Shown in pieces: positions 1-9,987 of a stretch of DNA of 64,000 nt (the first letter of the stretch is position 1; each line of letters opens with the position of its first letter). A model generated the notes under the pieces. The model was given only the letters and a program-made list of their open reading frames with translations. It had not been told where the DNA came from and did no database searches. The stretch is from Hemileia vastatrix (Eukaryota; Basidiomycota; Pucciniomycetes; Pucciniales; Zaghouaniaceae): positions 2,020,501-2,084,500 of the forward strand of contig JASXTE010000017.1 of the NCBI GenBank assembly GCA_030280995.1, given 5' to 3'. The position numbers were made by a program, and so were the translations under genes.

Positions 1-649
1 GGTGAAGGGCAGCACCCAGACCAACAAAGCTAGCATCTGTATACAAGACAAATGGTTTGTTAAAATCTGGAAGAGCCAATATAGGGGCTGTCATTAAGCA
101 ACCTTTTAAGGTATCAAAAGCTTTTTGACAGTCATTATTCCAGAGAAAGGCAACATCTTTTCTGGTCAGTTTTGTAAGAGGCAAGGCTATGACCTGATAA
201 TTTTTAATATATTGTCTATAATAGCCACACATACCCAAAAAACTTTGGATTTCTCTTACAGAAGTTGGTGCTTTCACATTTTGAATTGCAGCAACTTTGT
301 TTTGGTCTACACAAATTTGTAGGCCTGACACAACATGGCCAAGGACTTTTAAAGATTGAAAACCAAATTTACACTTTTTTAAAGATAAGGTCATATTGAT
401 TTCATCCATTTTTTGGAAAACTCTATTCAAATGAACCATATGTTCATCAAAAGTTTTAGAAAAAACTATGATATCATCAATATAAACCATAAGCCATCCC
501 TCGATTATTTCTTGATGGAAAGTATTATCCATGACTTTTTGAAAAACTGAAGGAGCATTTTTAGGGCCAAATGGCATCCTAACATACTTATATATTCCCA
601 TATGAGTAGCAATTAGTAAAAAATTTTGTGAATTTTTCTCAACAGGAAT
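1..649 (-). pseudogene. Gypsy A pol: RT C-terminal half and start of RNase H
   Basis: Open translation on the minus strand that continues the RT reading after an in-frame TAG at the junction with the upstream piece. It shows the RT active-site box YIDDII, then the RNase H entry (the LPDFNKPF and YTDAS motifs) near position 1-70. Unlike B and D it has lysine (AAA) where those copies carry TAA just before the MDEINM motif, so copy A does not share that lesion. The fragment is truncated by the window edge. Confidence 0.85.
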
Positions 650-2149
650 CTAATGATAACCTTTATTGCCATCCAGACAACTAATAAATTTTGCATCCTG
701 TAAGGTAGCATGAATTGAATTAATTCTGGGCAAAGGATAGATATCATCAACAGTATAAGTGTTCAATGCTCTGTAATCACCACATAATCTAGCCTTATCT
801 TTTTCATAAGAAATCAAGACTGGGGAGATAACACAATATTTGGGGGTGACATCCACTTTCTCAATAATATTCATTTTTAATAATGTGGCAATATTATCTT
901 CAATATCCTTTCTTTTTGTTGTAGAAGCAGGATATGGTTTTTTCTTAAGACTAGGAGGGATATCACTCAAGTTACAGGATAAGGTAATTTTCATTTTTTC
1001 CTGAACAATTCCTAAGACATGAGAACCATGAGCAAAAGCCATAGGGAAAGAGGTAATTAAGGCAATAATAAAATCCATTTGTTCACTAGTTAACTGATCA
1101 CCAAAAGAAGCAGTATTTATTTCCTTTAATAAATCATCCATTTCAATTGATGTTCTGCCTTTATACTGGATTAGTGAGTTACAAGACTTTAACAGATGCC
1201 CAGAAGGTTTTCTAGAGGAGGAAATTTTGAATTTCCTTTTGCCATTCAATCCCAAGGTGAAGCAATAATTTGGTGGGTCCAATTTCACACCAAACATGGT
1301 TAAAATATCATTACCCATAATAAACCAATTGCTTAAATTATCAATTTGCATAACAACAAATTCACAAATAGCTCTGACAAAACCACCATTATATTTGAAG
1401 AATACAGAGGTTTTGTATTTGCCAATAGGAATTAAGGTAGAACCATACCCTCTCCATTTTTCAGAAGTTATAGGTAATAATTTACTCAAATAATCTTTAT
1501 CTACTGTAGCTAAAGCCTTTTCAGACACTACACTTCCTCCAGAACCAGAGTTAAGAACTACATCAACATTTTTACCATTAATGATAACAGGTGCTTTCAA
1601 GGGGGAGATGGATACAGAATTGTTAGTAATATCTTTAATTATTTCAGCATTTTCCACTGAAGATAAATCCAATACACATTCTTCAGATATATTATCTAAA
1701 TAATGGACATCTTGTTCTAACATTAAAATATTTTTAACAGAGTCATTGCCATAGGAGATATTACTTTCACAATCACTAGAAGAATTATCAATTTCTGCTT
1801 CATCAGTGTCTTCATTTTGTTCAACAAGATGAATTTTCTTGTCACAAACATGACCCTTTTGCCATGGTTTGTTAAATTTATAACAAGTATTTGTTGCATA
1901 TTTTTTAGATGCAACTGGGGCAGAGGGTTTACCAGATTTTTCTGGGAGCTTTGTAGAAGGTTTATTCTGATCATTATAAGATTTACCAAGGTAATTCTTT
2001 GGTTCATATCTATGGTTGAGTAGTACCTCATTACAGATATTAATGAAAGAAGAATTTTCCCTTACATGCTCAGTTCTAGCCACAATCAAATCTCTAAGAG
2101 AATTTGGTAATTTATACAAGATTTTATCTCTCCAAATATCATAATCCAT
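650..2149 (-). pseudogene. Gypsy A gag C-terminus, protease and RT N-terminus
   Basis: A 499-residue open stretch. In order it holds the Gag nucleocapsid region with a degraded zinc knuckle (CYKFNKPWQKGHVC, second Cys replaced by Phe), an acidic linker, a retropepsin-like protease and the RT fingers. The protease active site reads LNSGSGG where copies B and D read LDSGAGG, so the catalytic Asp is Asn. The stretch ends at TAG where B and D have Gln in YHQVPVEKN. Loss of a zinc ligand, the protease nucleophile and the reading frame together make this a dead copy. Confidence 0.85.
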
Positions 2150-2269
2150 CTTTGGATCAATTGCTCTTAGGATTTTTGTTACTTTAATAAGAAAAACAAT
2201 GGGATTTTCAACAGAGGAGGATACATATCTAGTATTCTCATACAGTCTTTGCCGAGCAAACCTGAATTT

Positions 2270-3532
2270 TTAACCACCAAACTGATTCTCAATCAAGGAT
2301 TTCCGATCATTCAATGTATAATGATTGTTATCCAAAAGGACAGATTCATACCACAACAAGGCTACATTGGAAAATAAAGAAATTAGCTTAGAAACAATTT
2401 CCTCATCAGGTAGTTTATAAGATCTCTTTAAATTATCAATTCTTTGGATAAAGTGTTGCCAATCAGAAGAAGAATCACCATCAAAGGTAGGATATTGGTC
2501 CAACTTAGGCCAACTATTCTGACTACTGGGATGGTCCACTTTTTGGTTTGAATTATTCATTATTAATAATTCCTGAAGTTTAGCCAGGTGTTCAGAAATT
2601 TCATTATTTACAGAAACAGCTGGTGCATGACCATCACAAGATTTTTTGCTAGTAGAAAAAGATTTTACAGACTCATTGTCAGTTTGTTTAATGGTTGAAA
2701 TATGAGGAAGAAAGGAGGAACTCTGCTCATGTTCTTTTCCTTTATTTTTATGCAGCTTATTGACAGCATTCTCATTCATACCATTATTGATGGTTAAGGT
2801 TGAGAATTTTTCCTGCAGGTCAGATACATAGTTTCTTATCCTTGGAATTTCAGACATTTGGTCATTTACTTTTGCAAGAGATAGAACATTTCTGTCCTCA
2901 GAAACTGTGTGTTTGGTACTTAGTGCATGGAAATCATTCTTTAGCCTTTTAAACTCATTTTGTAGAGATTTTATTTCACTTTTTAATGAATAATTTTCTT
3001 CAATAAGGGGTTTCAATTCACTCAAGGTCTTATGTAGATTGATATTTTTATCTGAGATAGCTCTATGGTCACTCCTTATTTGTTTTTGTTGGCTAAGAAC
3101 TATATTCAAGGTTTCTTTAATTTTAAAATAAGCTGTATCCTGTACAGAAGAACTTACTTTCCATTGAAAGTGCAAATTATTTAATCTATCATTTTCATGG
3201 ATTAACACTTCTCTCAATTGTTTGTCTTTTGCAACATTAAAATCAAGGGTATCTTTTAATATTTCTTCAGAAGTTTTCTCAATTAAGTCATAGACTTTAG
3301 GGGAAAAAGAATCATTTTTAATTGCAAGAGAAGGATTAATTAAAGAAGTAGAAGTCAAATGTAGAGGTTCATCAAATGACAATTTGCTAATTACATTAAT
3401 AGGGCTACTAGTTACAGGAAGCAGTCTTTTAACAGGTTTGACTGTTCTTTCACCATTCTCAATAATATTACCTGCAGAAGAAGTTTTATTAGAAAACATT
3501 CCCAAGTGACTATCAATCAAATTACTTACCAT
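2270..3532 (-). pseudogene. Gypsy A gag central region (coiled coil)
   Basis: A 420-residue stretch in the main gag frame, starting at the ATG inside the intron-like segment. The centre (about residues 100-240) is rich in Leu, Lys, Glu and Asn in coiled-coil-like spacing, as expected for a self-assembling capsid precursor. The C-terminal part (YPTFDGDSSSDWQHF onward) resembles the retrotransposon Gag capsid domain of Ty3/Gypsy. It ends at TAA where B and D have Ser after NQFGG. The region 2150-2269 continues the same translation without a start. Confidence 0.8.
3472..3529 (-). other. Intron-like 58-nt segment in gag, copy A
   Basis: On the minus strand it begins GTAAGT, contains TTCTAATAA as a branch-point-like motif, and ends TTCTTCTGCAG. 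Length 58 nt is not a multiple of three, so removal would change the gag frame. The identical-length segment exists in the three other gag copies. Confidence 0.4.
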
Positions 3533-3570
3533 GGCAGAGGAGGAAACTTCCTTTGAGACTGAGTTTGGGA

Positions 3571-4116
3571 TTATGCTTGGGCCTTCTTTCTCGTGCTTAG
3601 TTGGTAAGGATGAGGAGGAGGATGGAAATTGGGTGTTCTGGATGGGCCAGGCTGATGATGATCAGGATGTTGCACATTCTGCTGGTAGTGACTCATTAGA
3701 TAATCCCATTTCCATTGCTCTACTTCCATAGTACTTTGATTTTGGATGGAGGAGCTGGGGGGCTGTGAAGGTTGAGCCTGAAACTGAGGCTGATTGGGAG
3801 GCAACTGAGGAGGGGCCTGGGCCTGATTTTGGTTCCTGACTTTCTGAACTTGATCCCACAAGGTGTCTACTTTTGCCTTGTATTTCATGTTTTCTGTCTT
3901 CAGTTCTTTGATAAGACTGGACAGATTGCTGATTTGTTGGGGCAGAGGAAGCTTTTTTATTTTGAATCCTTTTGGAAGACCTTCTTGAGGTACTGGAGTT
4001 TTTAATTCCTTCTGTTGTGCTGGGGGAAGGGGGTTTGGTTTGTTTATTTCTCCTGTCATTTCCACATCCTGAATTATGTGAATTATTCTTGTTAGCATAA
4101 GATTTTTTATGTTCAA
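3571..4116 (-). CDS. Overlapping +1-frame ORF in gag, copy A
   Basis: A 181-residue frame starting at an ATG 91 nt inside gag, offset +1 from it. It encodes a short basic start, a probable coiled coil (SNLSSLIKELKTENMKYKAK region) and a Pro/Gln-rich tail with His-Pro runs. The same frame is open in copies B (196 aa), D (196 aa) and the duplicated fragment (133 aa). Copy A diverges at the end (STRKKAQA then stop). It may be a real overprinted protein, the remains of an ancestral gag frame, or chance. Expression is unproven. Confidence 0.4.
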   Translation of the reverse strand: MNIKNLMLTRIIHIIQDVEMTGEINKPNPLPPAQQKELKTPVPQEGLPKGFKIKKLPLPQQISNLSSLIKELKTENMKYKAKVDTLWDQVQKVRNQNQAQAPPQLPPNQPQFQAQPSQPPSSSIQNQSTMEVEQWKWDYLMSHYQQNVQHPDHHQPGPSRTPNFHPPPHPYQLSTRKKAQA

Positions 4117-4207
4117 CTTTAGAAGAACTCACAGTATCAGCATCATAATCAATTTCAATTTCATCCACTTGCATGTTGTCCATTTTCTCAGCCAAATTGT
4201 TCGACAT
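3662..4207 (-). pseudogene. Gypsy A gag N-terminus
   Basis: N-terminal 181 residues of Gag from the ATG at 4207. This start is conserved in all copies (MSNNLAEKMDNMQVDE). The product is acidic at first, then rich in Ser, Thr, Lys and Gln with no recognisable fold. A TGA after ECATS ends the frame where B and D continue. A second reading frame over the same DNA is also open. Confidence 0.75.
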
Positions 4208-4896
4208 AATAGTGGGAAGATTAATTAATTCTTAAAAAAAATTAATAAAAATCAGTCAATAATTTGCTCCAAAAAAAAAAAAAAATTTTTTATTAATTAA
4301 ATTATATATAAAAAAAATTTTTTTTAATATAAAGTAATGTTTATAAAAAACAATTAATAAAATAGACTGCAAAAAAAATTGGGAATGAACAATTAAGTTG
4401 TTGTCAACCAATTAATTAAATTACCAATATTAAATATGGCAATATATGGGACTAAGCACAAAGTGCTATCTAAGTCAACCAAAATTAAACAAAAATTAAT
4501 AATAAAAAAATTAAATTAATAATTCAATTTTTATTAATAATAATGTTAATTCTTCTAGGACTAAGAGGAATTTAACACTCTATAATGGTCAACTAGGAAA
4601 AAAAATATATAATAAATGAACACTTACACTCAGTGAATCAGCAATTAAGCCACAATCACTGTTATTGCAGTAAAAATATAGTAATATGAGTGAGAGGTGC
4701 AAAGGTTAACTTACTATAGTGATCGGAAAAATCACTTCAAAATAATATATGAATTAATTTAATATAAACCTAATAGATTGAACCCAAGTTCAAAACACGG
4801 TCGCGGCAAAAGTTTCTTTTTTTCTGGGTGGTCCGTGCGTTATGTCGTTTGTCGCAAGTATTGGTATTGTCGTCGTCGTTTGGAAAGGCCCCCAGT
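4208..4896 (-). other. Gypsy A untranslated leader
   Basis: About 690 bp between the 5' LTR and the gag start, extremely A/T rich with A and T homopolymers. It aligns with the leaders of B (24021-24707) and D (38397-39063). The segment next to the LTR reads ACTGGGGGCCTTTCC on the element strand, where a primer-binding site is expected. It does not start with the usual TGG. Confidence 0.75.
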
Positions 4897-6136
4897 TGTT
4901 GGTCAGTTGTCTAGAAGAAGGGAAGAAAAAAAAGGAAGAAAGAGAGGAGGACAAGGAAAAGGGTTTTGGGAAATAAAAGAAACAAGATATAAAAAATTAT
5001 TTAATTTATTGGAGTTGAACAACGATGAATTACTTGAGGGATGACATAACAAAATGAGGTAATATTAAATGTTAATATTATTTAAGGTAAGGGTTCTGCG
5101 CGGCAAACACTATGAGTACTATCAGACTTAAGTCAACCTTTTAATAGTTGTATAGAAATTAAATTAGAACTTTGATACTAATAAAAAATAATATAAACGT
5201 AATATAAAAATATGTTCAAGTTGTTGAGTGTATAGTAAGTGATGATGCTACAGGGGATTATCCAAGGCCTTTTATAGGCAATGGGTCCTCTAAAGCGCTA
5301 CAACTGACTATATACAAAATAGTAATGAAGTAAAACAAGAAGATTAAAGGAGATATTTGTAACATAGTCATTGAGAGAAAAATATACAAAAATAATAAGA
5401 ATCCCAATTAAGAAAATAAATTTCCCATCCCAAATTCCCAAATCAGTTAATATAAAATAATGAGTAACTAAACAACCCTGTGACATAAGAACTATGGGAA
5501 AAACAATTCAAAACAAGTATTACAATATGTTTTCAACATTTTTAAGTGAAACAAATAACATGTTTTGACGTAACAAGGTATGTAATCAATTTAATTCAGT
5601 GTAAATTAAAATGATTTAATTGTTTTCACTATGTAATTAAATAACTAATTTAAATGAAACAATTAATTAATTCAAATTGAGAATTTATAATACTATTTTA
5701 TAAAATAAGTACTATAATTTATTTAATTTTTTCCTGACACAATTAAGGGTCAAAAGAAGCGCCCAATTTGATTGTTTAATAATATATGAAGTTTTATTTA
5801 ATTTAAATCATTGATGTAGTTACATTATAAGTCAATTTTACATATATAATTATAATATATGTTTTAATTAATTAATTATAAATTTATAATTATTAAATAC
5901 ATAAAATTGTGCCATTATTTGTAGAATATAAAATATATTATGCTTAAGTTAAATGTATAAATAATTTATATAACAACAAAATTAATATAACACTTATATT
6001 TAATAAGATACTTATATAATTTTATTATGCAATAAAATATTAATTTATATACATCAAATTCAATTATTTATGCCCTCTTTCAGGTCCAATAAGTTAACAT
6101 ATCATTTACTGGGCTCCTGGTATAGCCTGGCTGACA
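4897..6136 (-). repeat. 5' LTR of Gypsy A
   Basis: A 1240-bp LTR bounded by TGTTGGTCAG and GGCTGACA on the plus strand, that is TGTCAGCC...CCAACA in element orientation. It carries a TATA box and the downstream block ATCCCCTGTAGC shared with all Gypsy LTRs here. It is longer and clearly diverged from the 1126-bp LTRs of B and D, marking an older or separate subfamily. Confidence 0.88.
5270..5276 (-). promoter_or_regulatory. TATA box of Gypsy A 5' LTR
   Basis: TATAAAA on the minus strand, in the conserved context CCTATAAAAGGCCTTGG found in every complete Gypsy LTR of the window. It probably positions the start of element transcription about 25-35 nt downstream. Confidence 0.6.
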
Positions 6137-6141
6137 GGGAG

Positions 6142-7394
6142 TGTCAGCCAGGCTGTTCCAGGAGCCCAGTAAATAAACATACAATTTATTGGAATTAAAT
6201 AAAGACATAATTATTGCAGAGTATGCATTTACATTAATATTATATTTCATAATAAATTTATATTAATATTTTATTTATATAAATAAAGTAAATATTTTTT
6301 TATTTTATTATAAGATAAATTAAAAGCATTTAATTATATTCCATAACAAAGGGCACATTGTTTATTTAATAATTATAAATTAATTAATTAAAAACTTATA
6401 AGATAATTATATTCAAGTGTTTATCTTATATTGTAATTACTTTAATTATTAAAATATACTTTTTCAAATACTATTATCCATAATTATTGCCGCTGTTTTT
6501 TGGACCCTTAATTGTGTCAATAAAAAATTAAATAAATTATAATACTTATTTTATAAAATAGTATTAAAATTCTCAACTTATTTTAGTAATAAATTAATTA
6601 CTTGTTTCATTTAAATTAATTATTTAATTACATGGTTGGAACAATTAATTAATTTCTTTATACTAAATTAAAATTGATTACATATTTTGTTGTGTCAAAA
6701 TATTTTTACTTGTTTCACTTAAAAACCCTTAAAGCATACTGTAACATCTGTTTTGAATTATTTTTTCTCATAGCTCCTATGTCTCAGGCTTGTTTAGTTA
6801 CTCACTATTTTTACTTACTGATTTGGGAATTAGTTGTGGGGAAATTTGGTTCTTATTTGGGGTTTTAATTATTTGTTTCATATTTTTCTCTAAATTGTTA
6901 TGTTTCACTTATTCTTTTATTTTCTTGTTTCATCTTATTATGACTCTTGTATTTACAAATGTAGCGGCGCTTCAGAGGACCCATTGCCTATAAAAAGGCC
7001 TTGGATAATCCCCTGTAGCCTCATCACTTACTATACAAACAAAATCTGAACAAACTGTCAATATAATATGTTTTATTATTATTTTTATTAGCATTAAATT
7101 TCTAATTTAAATTCTATATAACTATTTACAGGTTGCTTTAAGTCTGATAGTAATTACAGTGTTTTCCGCGCAGAACCCTTACTTTAAATAATATTGTCAT
7201 TTAATAAGACCTCATTTTTGTGTCATCCCTCAAGTAACTTGTTGTTGCCTCTCCTTAAATAAATCCAATAATTTTATTACTTTATTGTTTTTACTTTCTA
7301 TAAACCCTTTTTCCCTATTTTCCTTTCCTCCTCTTTTTCTTCCTCTTTTCTTTCCTTCCTCTTTTCTTTCCTTCTTCTAGACAACTGGCCGACA
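6142..7394 (+). repeat. Gypsy LTR in opposite orientation, head-to-head with copy A
   Basis: A 1253-bp LTR of the A subfamily in plus orientation, TGTCAGCC to GGCCGACA. It is separated from A's LTR by only gggag, producing a large inverted repeat with a near-palindromic centre at 6105-6180. gggag equals the last five bases of the Gypsy polypurine tract (52472-52476 in D), so this is probably the 3' LTR of a plus-strand element whose body lies left of the window, with A inserted at its PPT-LTR junction. A solo LTR is the alternative. Confidence 0.85.
6989..6995 (+). promoter_or_regulatory. TATA box in inverted Gypsy LTR
   Basis: TATAAAA in the context GCCTATAAAAAGGCCTTGG, equivalent to the TATA boxes of the other Gypsy LTRs. 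Confidence 0.55.
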
Positions 7395-8003
7395 ATAAGA
7401 CTTCTATAATTCATATTTAAAAATGAAATCACCCTTCATTATCTACCTGTAAACTAGTTTAAATTAAATAATTTCAAAGTCAGTATATACTGATGTTATT
7501 TTTTCTTCTAAAAAAGTTTACTATATAGATTAATAGTCATAAACAGTTGACATAGATGTTAATTTTATATAAGCAATCTTTAATGCATAAAATGATAAAA
7601 CTATTTTTTATGTAAAAATTGATGTAGGAAAAAAATAGTATTATATTTTTGATGCACTATCAATAAAATTGAAGATAGAGCATATCAAAAGTTTAAACTT
7701 AATTTCAATTTTGATATCATCATTTTATTTTATTTTACTTGAGTAGAAAACAGATTTTAAATCTCAATATAATCTCAAATCCCATTGGTTGGTAGATTTC
7801 AACATTTGAAACTAAGATATAAATATTTATGAATAAATTTTACAATATTTGCCCTTCTAAAAACTCATAAATCCAACTTCAAATCTTCTAACCTTCACAA
7901 GTAACCACAATGCATACTGAAAATACTCTATATTTAAATAATTAAAGGTAAATAAAACCATGTTTTTATTTTTTATTTCAATTTTTGATAAATAATATAT
8001 AAA
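7395..8003. other. AT-rich spacer, nothing recognised
   Basis: About 610 bp of A/T-rich sequence between the Gypsy LTR and the type-2 Copia LTR. I see no coding signal, repeat match or structured element. Confidence 0.6.
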
Positions 8004-8357
8004 TATATTGTAGAAGTTTTAGCACAAGGGAAAGCTAAACATAGGTCAATCAGCAACTGTGCACCTTACAACAACAATTAACTACAACAAAGCGTGTCTT
8101 TAAACTATAAGGGACACAATTGTGAGCTGCTGTGGTTAGAATAAGCAGTATTAGCAGAAAAGGAAAACAGAAAAGAAAGGAAAGACCCTGAACAAAAGAC
8201 TCTATTCTCCCCACACAGTGAAATGACTTTCAGAAGTGGAAAAATGGGAAGCAGGGGACAGGAAGAAGCAATGGATGGAACAAAGAGAATTGAGAGAAAA
8301 AGATTTGGATGGGGAAAATGGAAACAGAAAGCAGAGGCTTGATTATATGACAAAATC

Positions 8358-9274
8358 TGAAGAAGTTTTAGCACAGAGGAAAGCTAAACACAGGTTAATC
8401 AGAAACTGTGCACCTTACAACAACAAGTAACTACAACAAAGCGTGTGCTAAAACTGGACAAAAGACTCTATTCTCCCCACACAGTGCAAAGACTGTCAGA
8501 TGCGGCCAAAAGGGAAAGCAGTGGACAGGAAGAAGCAGTGGAAGGGATAAAGAGAATAGAGAGAAAGAGAAAGAAAAAGATTTGGATTTCATTGTAAAAA
8601 GCAAACATACCTAAACACAGGTTAATCAGCAACTGTGCACCTTACAACAACAAGTAACTACAACAAAGCGTGTGCTAAAACTATAAGGGACACAAGTGTG
8701 AGTTGCTGTGGTTAGGACTAAGAGAATTAGAGAAAAGATAACAGAAAAGAAAAGGAAAGAACCTGGACAAAAGACTCTATTCTCCCCACACAGTGAAAAG
8801 ACTGTCAGATGCGGCCAAAAGGGAAAGCAGTGGACAGGAAGAAGCAGTGGAAGGGATAAAGAGAATAGAGAGAAAGAGAAAGAAAAAGATTTGGATGGGG
8901 AAAACGGAAATGGCAAAGAGAAAGCTCATTATATGACAAAGTCCACCATCCAAAACAATAGAAACTAACACGACGTCGACAAAACTACTAAACTACAATA
9001 CAGGAAAAGAGACAGGTTCACATCCAAGGAAAAAGTTCTCAGCCGGGGAAAAGATTCACACTCCAGGTAAAGAAACACGTCCTCGAGGTCCAGAATCAAT
9101 ACATTGACTCTGGGTGGGAAAGAAATGTTGTTCTTGATGCTGGAGCTCGTATCTTTGAAGTTCCTCGGCGGAAAAGGTCAGGAAAAGAGGATATGAGCAA
9201 GGAGAATGACTTGAGACGATGGTAAGAAGCTGGAGTAAGGAATGGGTCAGGTATTAGAGGCAGAAATTTCAACA
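8358..9274 (-). repeat. 3' LTR of Copia C1 (long form)
   Basis: 917-bp LTR, TGAAGAAG to TTTCAACA. It holds a tandem duplication of about 227 bp: the block beginning ACACAGGTTAATCAG near 8389 recurs near 8616. Only the second unit has the 82-bp module beginning ATAAGGGACACAAG. Confidence 0.9.
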
Positions 9275-9987
9275 CCCCCCCTTAATACCAGACCCATGAG
9301 TTTGAGGAGATAAGACAGCTTGACTTTTCCTAAAGATTTTGTAAGATCAGCCACCATGTGTTCAGTTGAAATGTGTTGAAGCTGAAAATGATTTTTGTTG
9401 ATGCTTTCAGTAATCCAACAAAGTTGAGTGTCCACATGTTTTGATCTTTGATGGTATCTGAGTGAATCCTTGCATTGTGAAATGGAACTGGCATTGTCAG
9501 CAAGGACTAAAGGTGAAGGTGATTTAGGAATATTGAAGGAAGTAAGTAATTTAGTCAGCCAGATTGCTTCACATCCAGCATCCACAATGCCTCTGAACTC
9601 AGCCTCAGTACTAGAGATAGTGACAACTTGCTGCTTTTTAGAACTCCAGGAAATAGCTCCTCCATTGAGTATGGCAACATACCCTCCAGTTGAGCGCCTG
9701 GTATCAGGATCCCCAGCATAATCAGTGTCAGAGTAAATAAGAGGACAGAGTGATGGATGATTTGGAATTGGGCATTTTCCTCCAAAAGTGAGAGATGATG
9801 ATGAAGTGGCACGCAGATATCTGAAAGTGTGTTTGACAGCAAGCCAGTGTTTGATACCTGGTTCAATGAGATGTTGAGATAATGCACCAACTGCAAAAGA
9901 GAGATCAGGTCTTGTTGCAACAGACAAATAGTTGAGTGCACCAATAGCAGAGCGGTAATTGATTTTCAGAGCATTGAATTCAGCAAT
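9247..9987 (-). pseudogene. Copia C1 RNase H region
   Basis: C-terminal part of Copia Pol following an in-frame TAA (Glu in C3) after the TSE motif. The RNase H motifs are visible: SDTDYAGD with RRSTGGYV (first Asp), SSTEAEF (Glu), LADNASSIS (Asp) and KHVDTQ. It lacks one Leu codon in ADLLTKS. The natural terminus is SNT followed by TGA, a few bases inside the LTR, as in the other copies. Confidence 0.85.
9275..9281 (-). other. Polypurine tract of C1
   Basis: Run of seven G on the element strand (TTAAGGGGGGG) abutting the 3' LTR, the expected plus-strand primer. The same run adjoins the 3' LTR of C2, C3 and C4. Confidence 0.75.

Larger units (their letters stand above)
1..6136 (-). mobile_element. 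Ty3/Gypsy chromovirus copy A (3' end outside window)
   Basis: Minus-strand LTR retrotransposon, read from a 5' LTR (4897-6136) through a leader (4208-4896) into gag, protease, RT and RNase H, and cut by the window edge at position 1 before integrase. It is a diverged relative of copies B and D: the coding order and motifs match, but the LTRs are longer (1240 versus 1126 bp) and Gag differs at many residues. Its frame is broken at several places, so it is a decayed copy. The base after its 5' LTR is the spacer gggag, followed by an opposite-facing LTR. The missing left end prevents a target-site-duplication check. Confidence 0.93.

Noticed and set aside
4778..5044. 88-codon plus-strand open frame over the Gypsy A leader and LTR end
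   Set aside because: Lies across an LTR boundary, low-complexity Arg/Lys/Gly, and is not preserved in B or D.
8236..8968. Several 60-96-codon open frames inside Copia LTRs on both strands (also near 14010, 40688, 41000, 46200, 55313 and 60535)
   Set aside because: They recur because the LTR recurs; Lys/Arg/Glu-rich or Phe/Ser-rich composition follows from purine-rich DNA and there is no domain or conserved start context.
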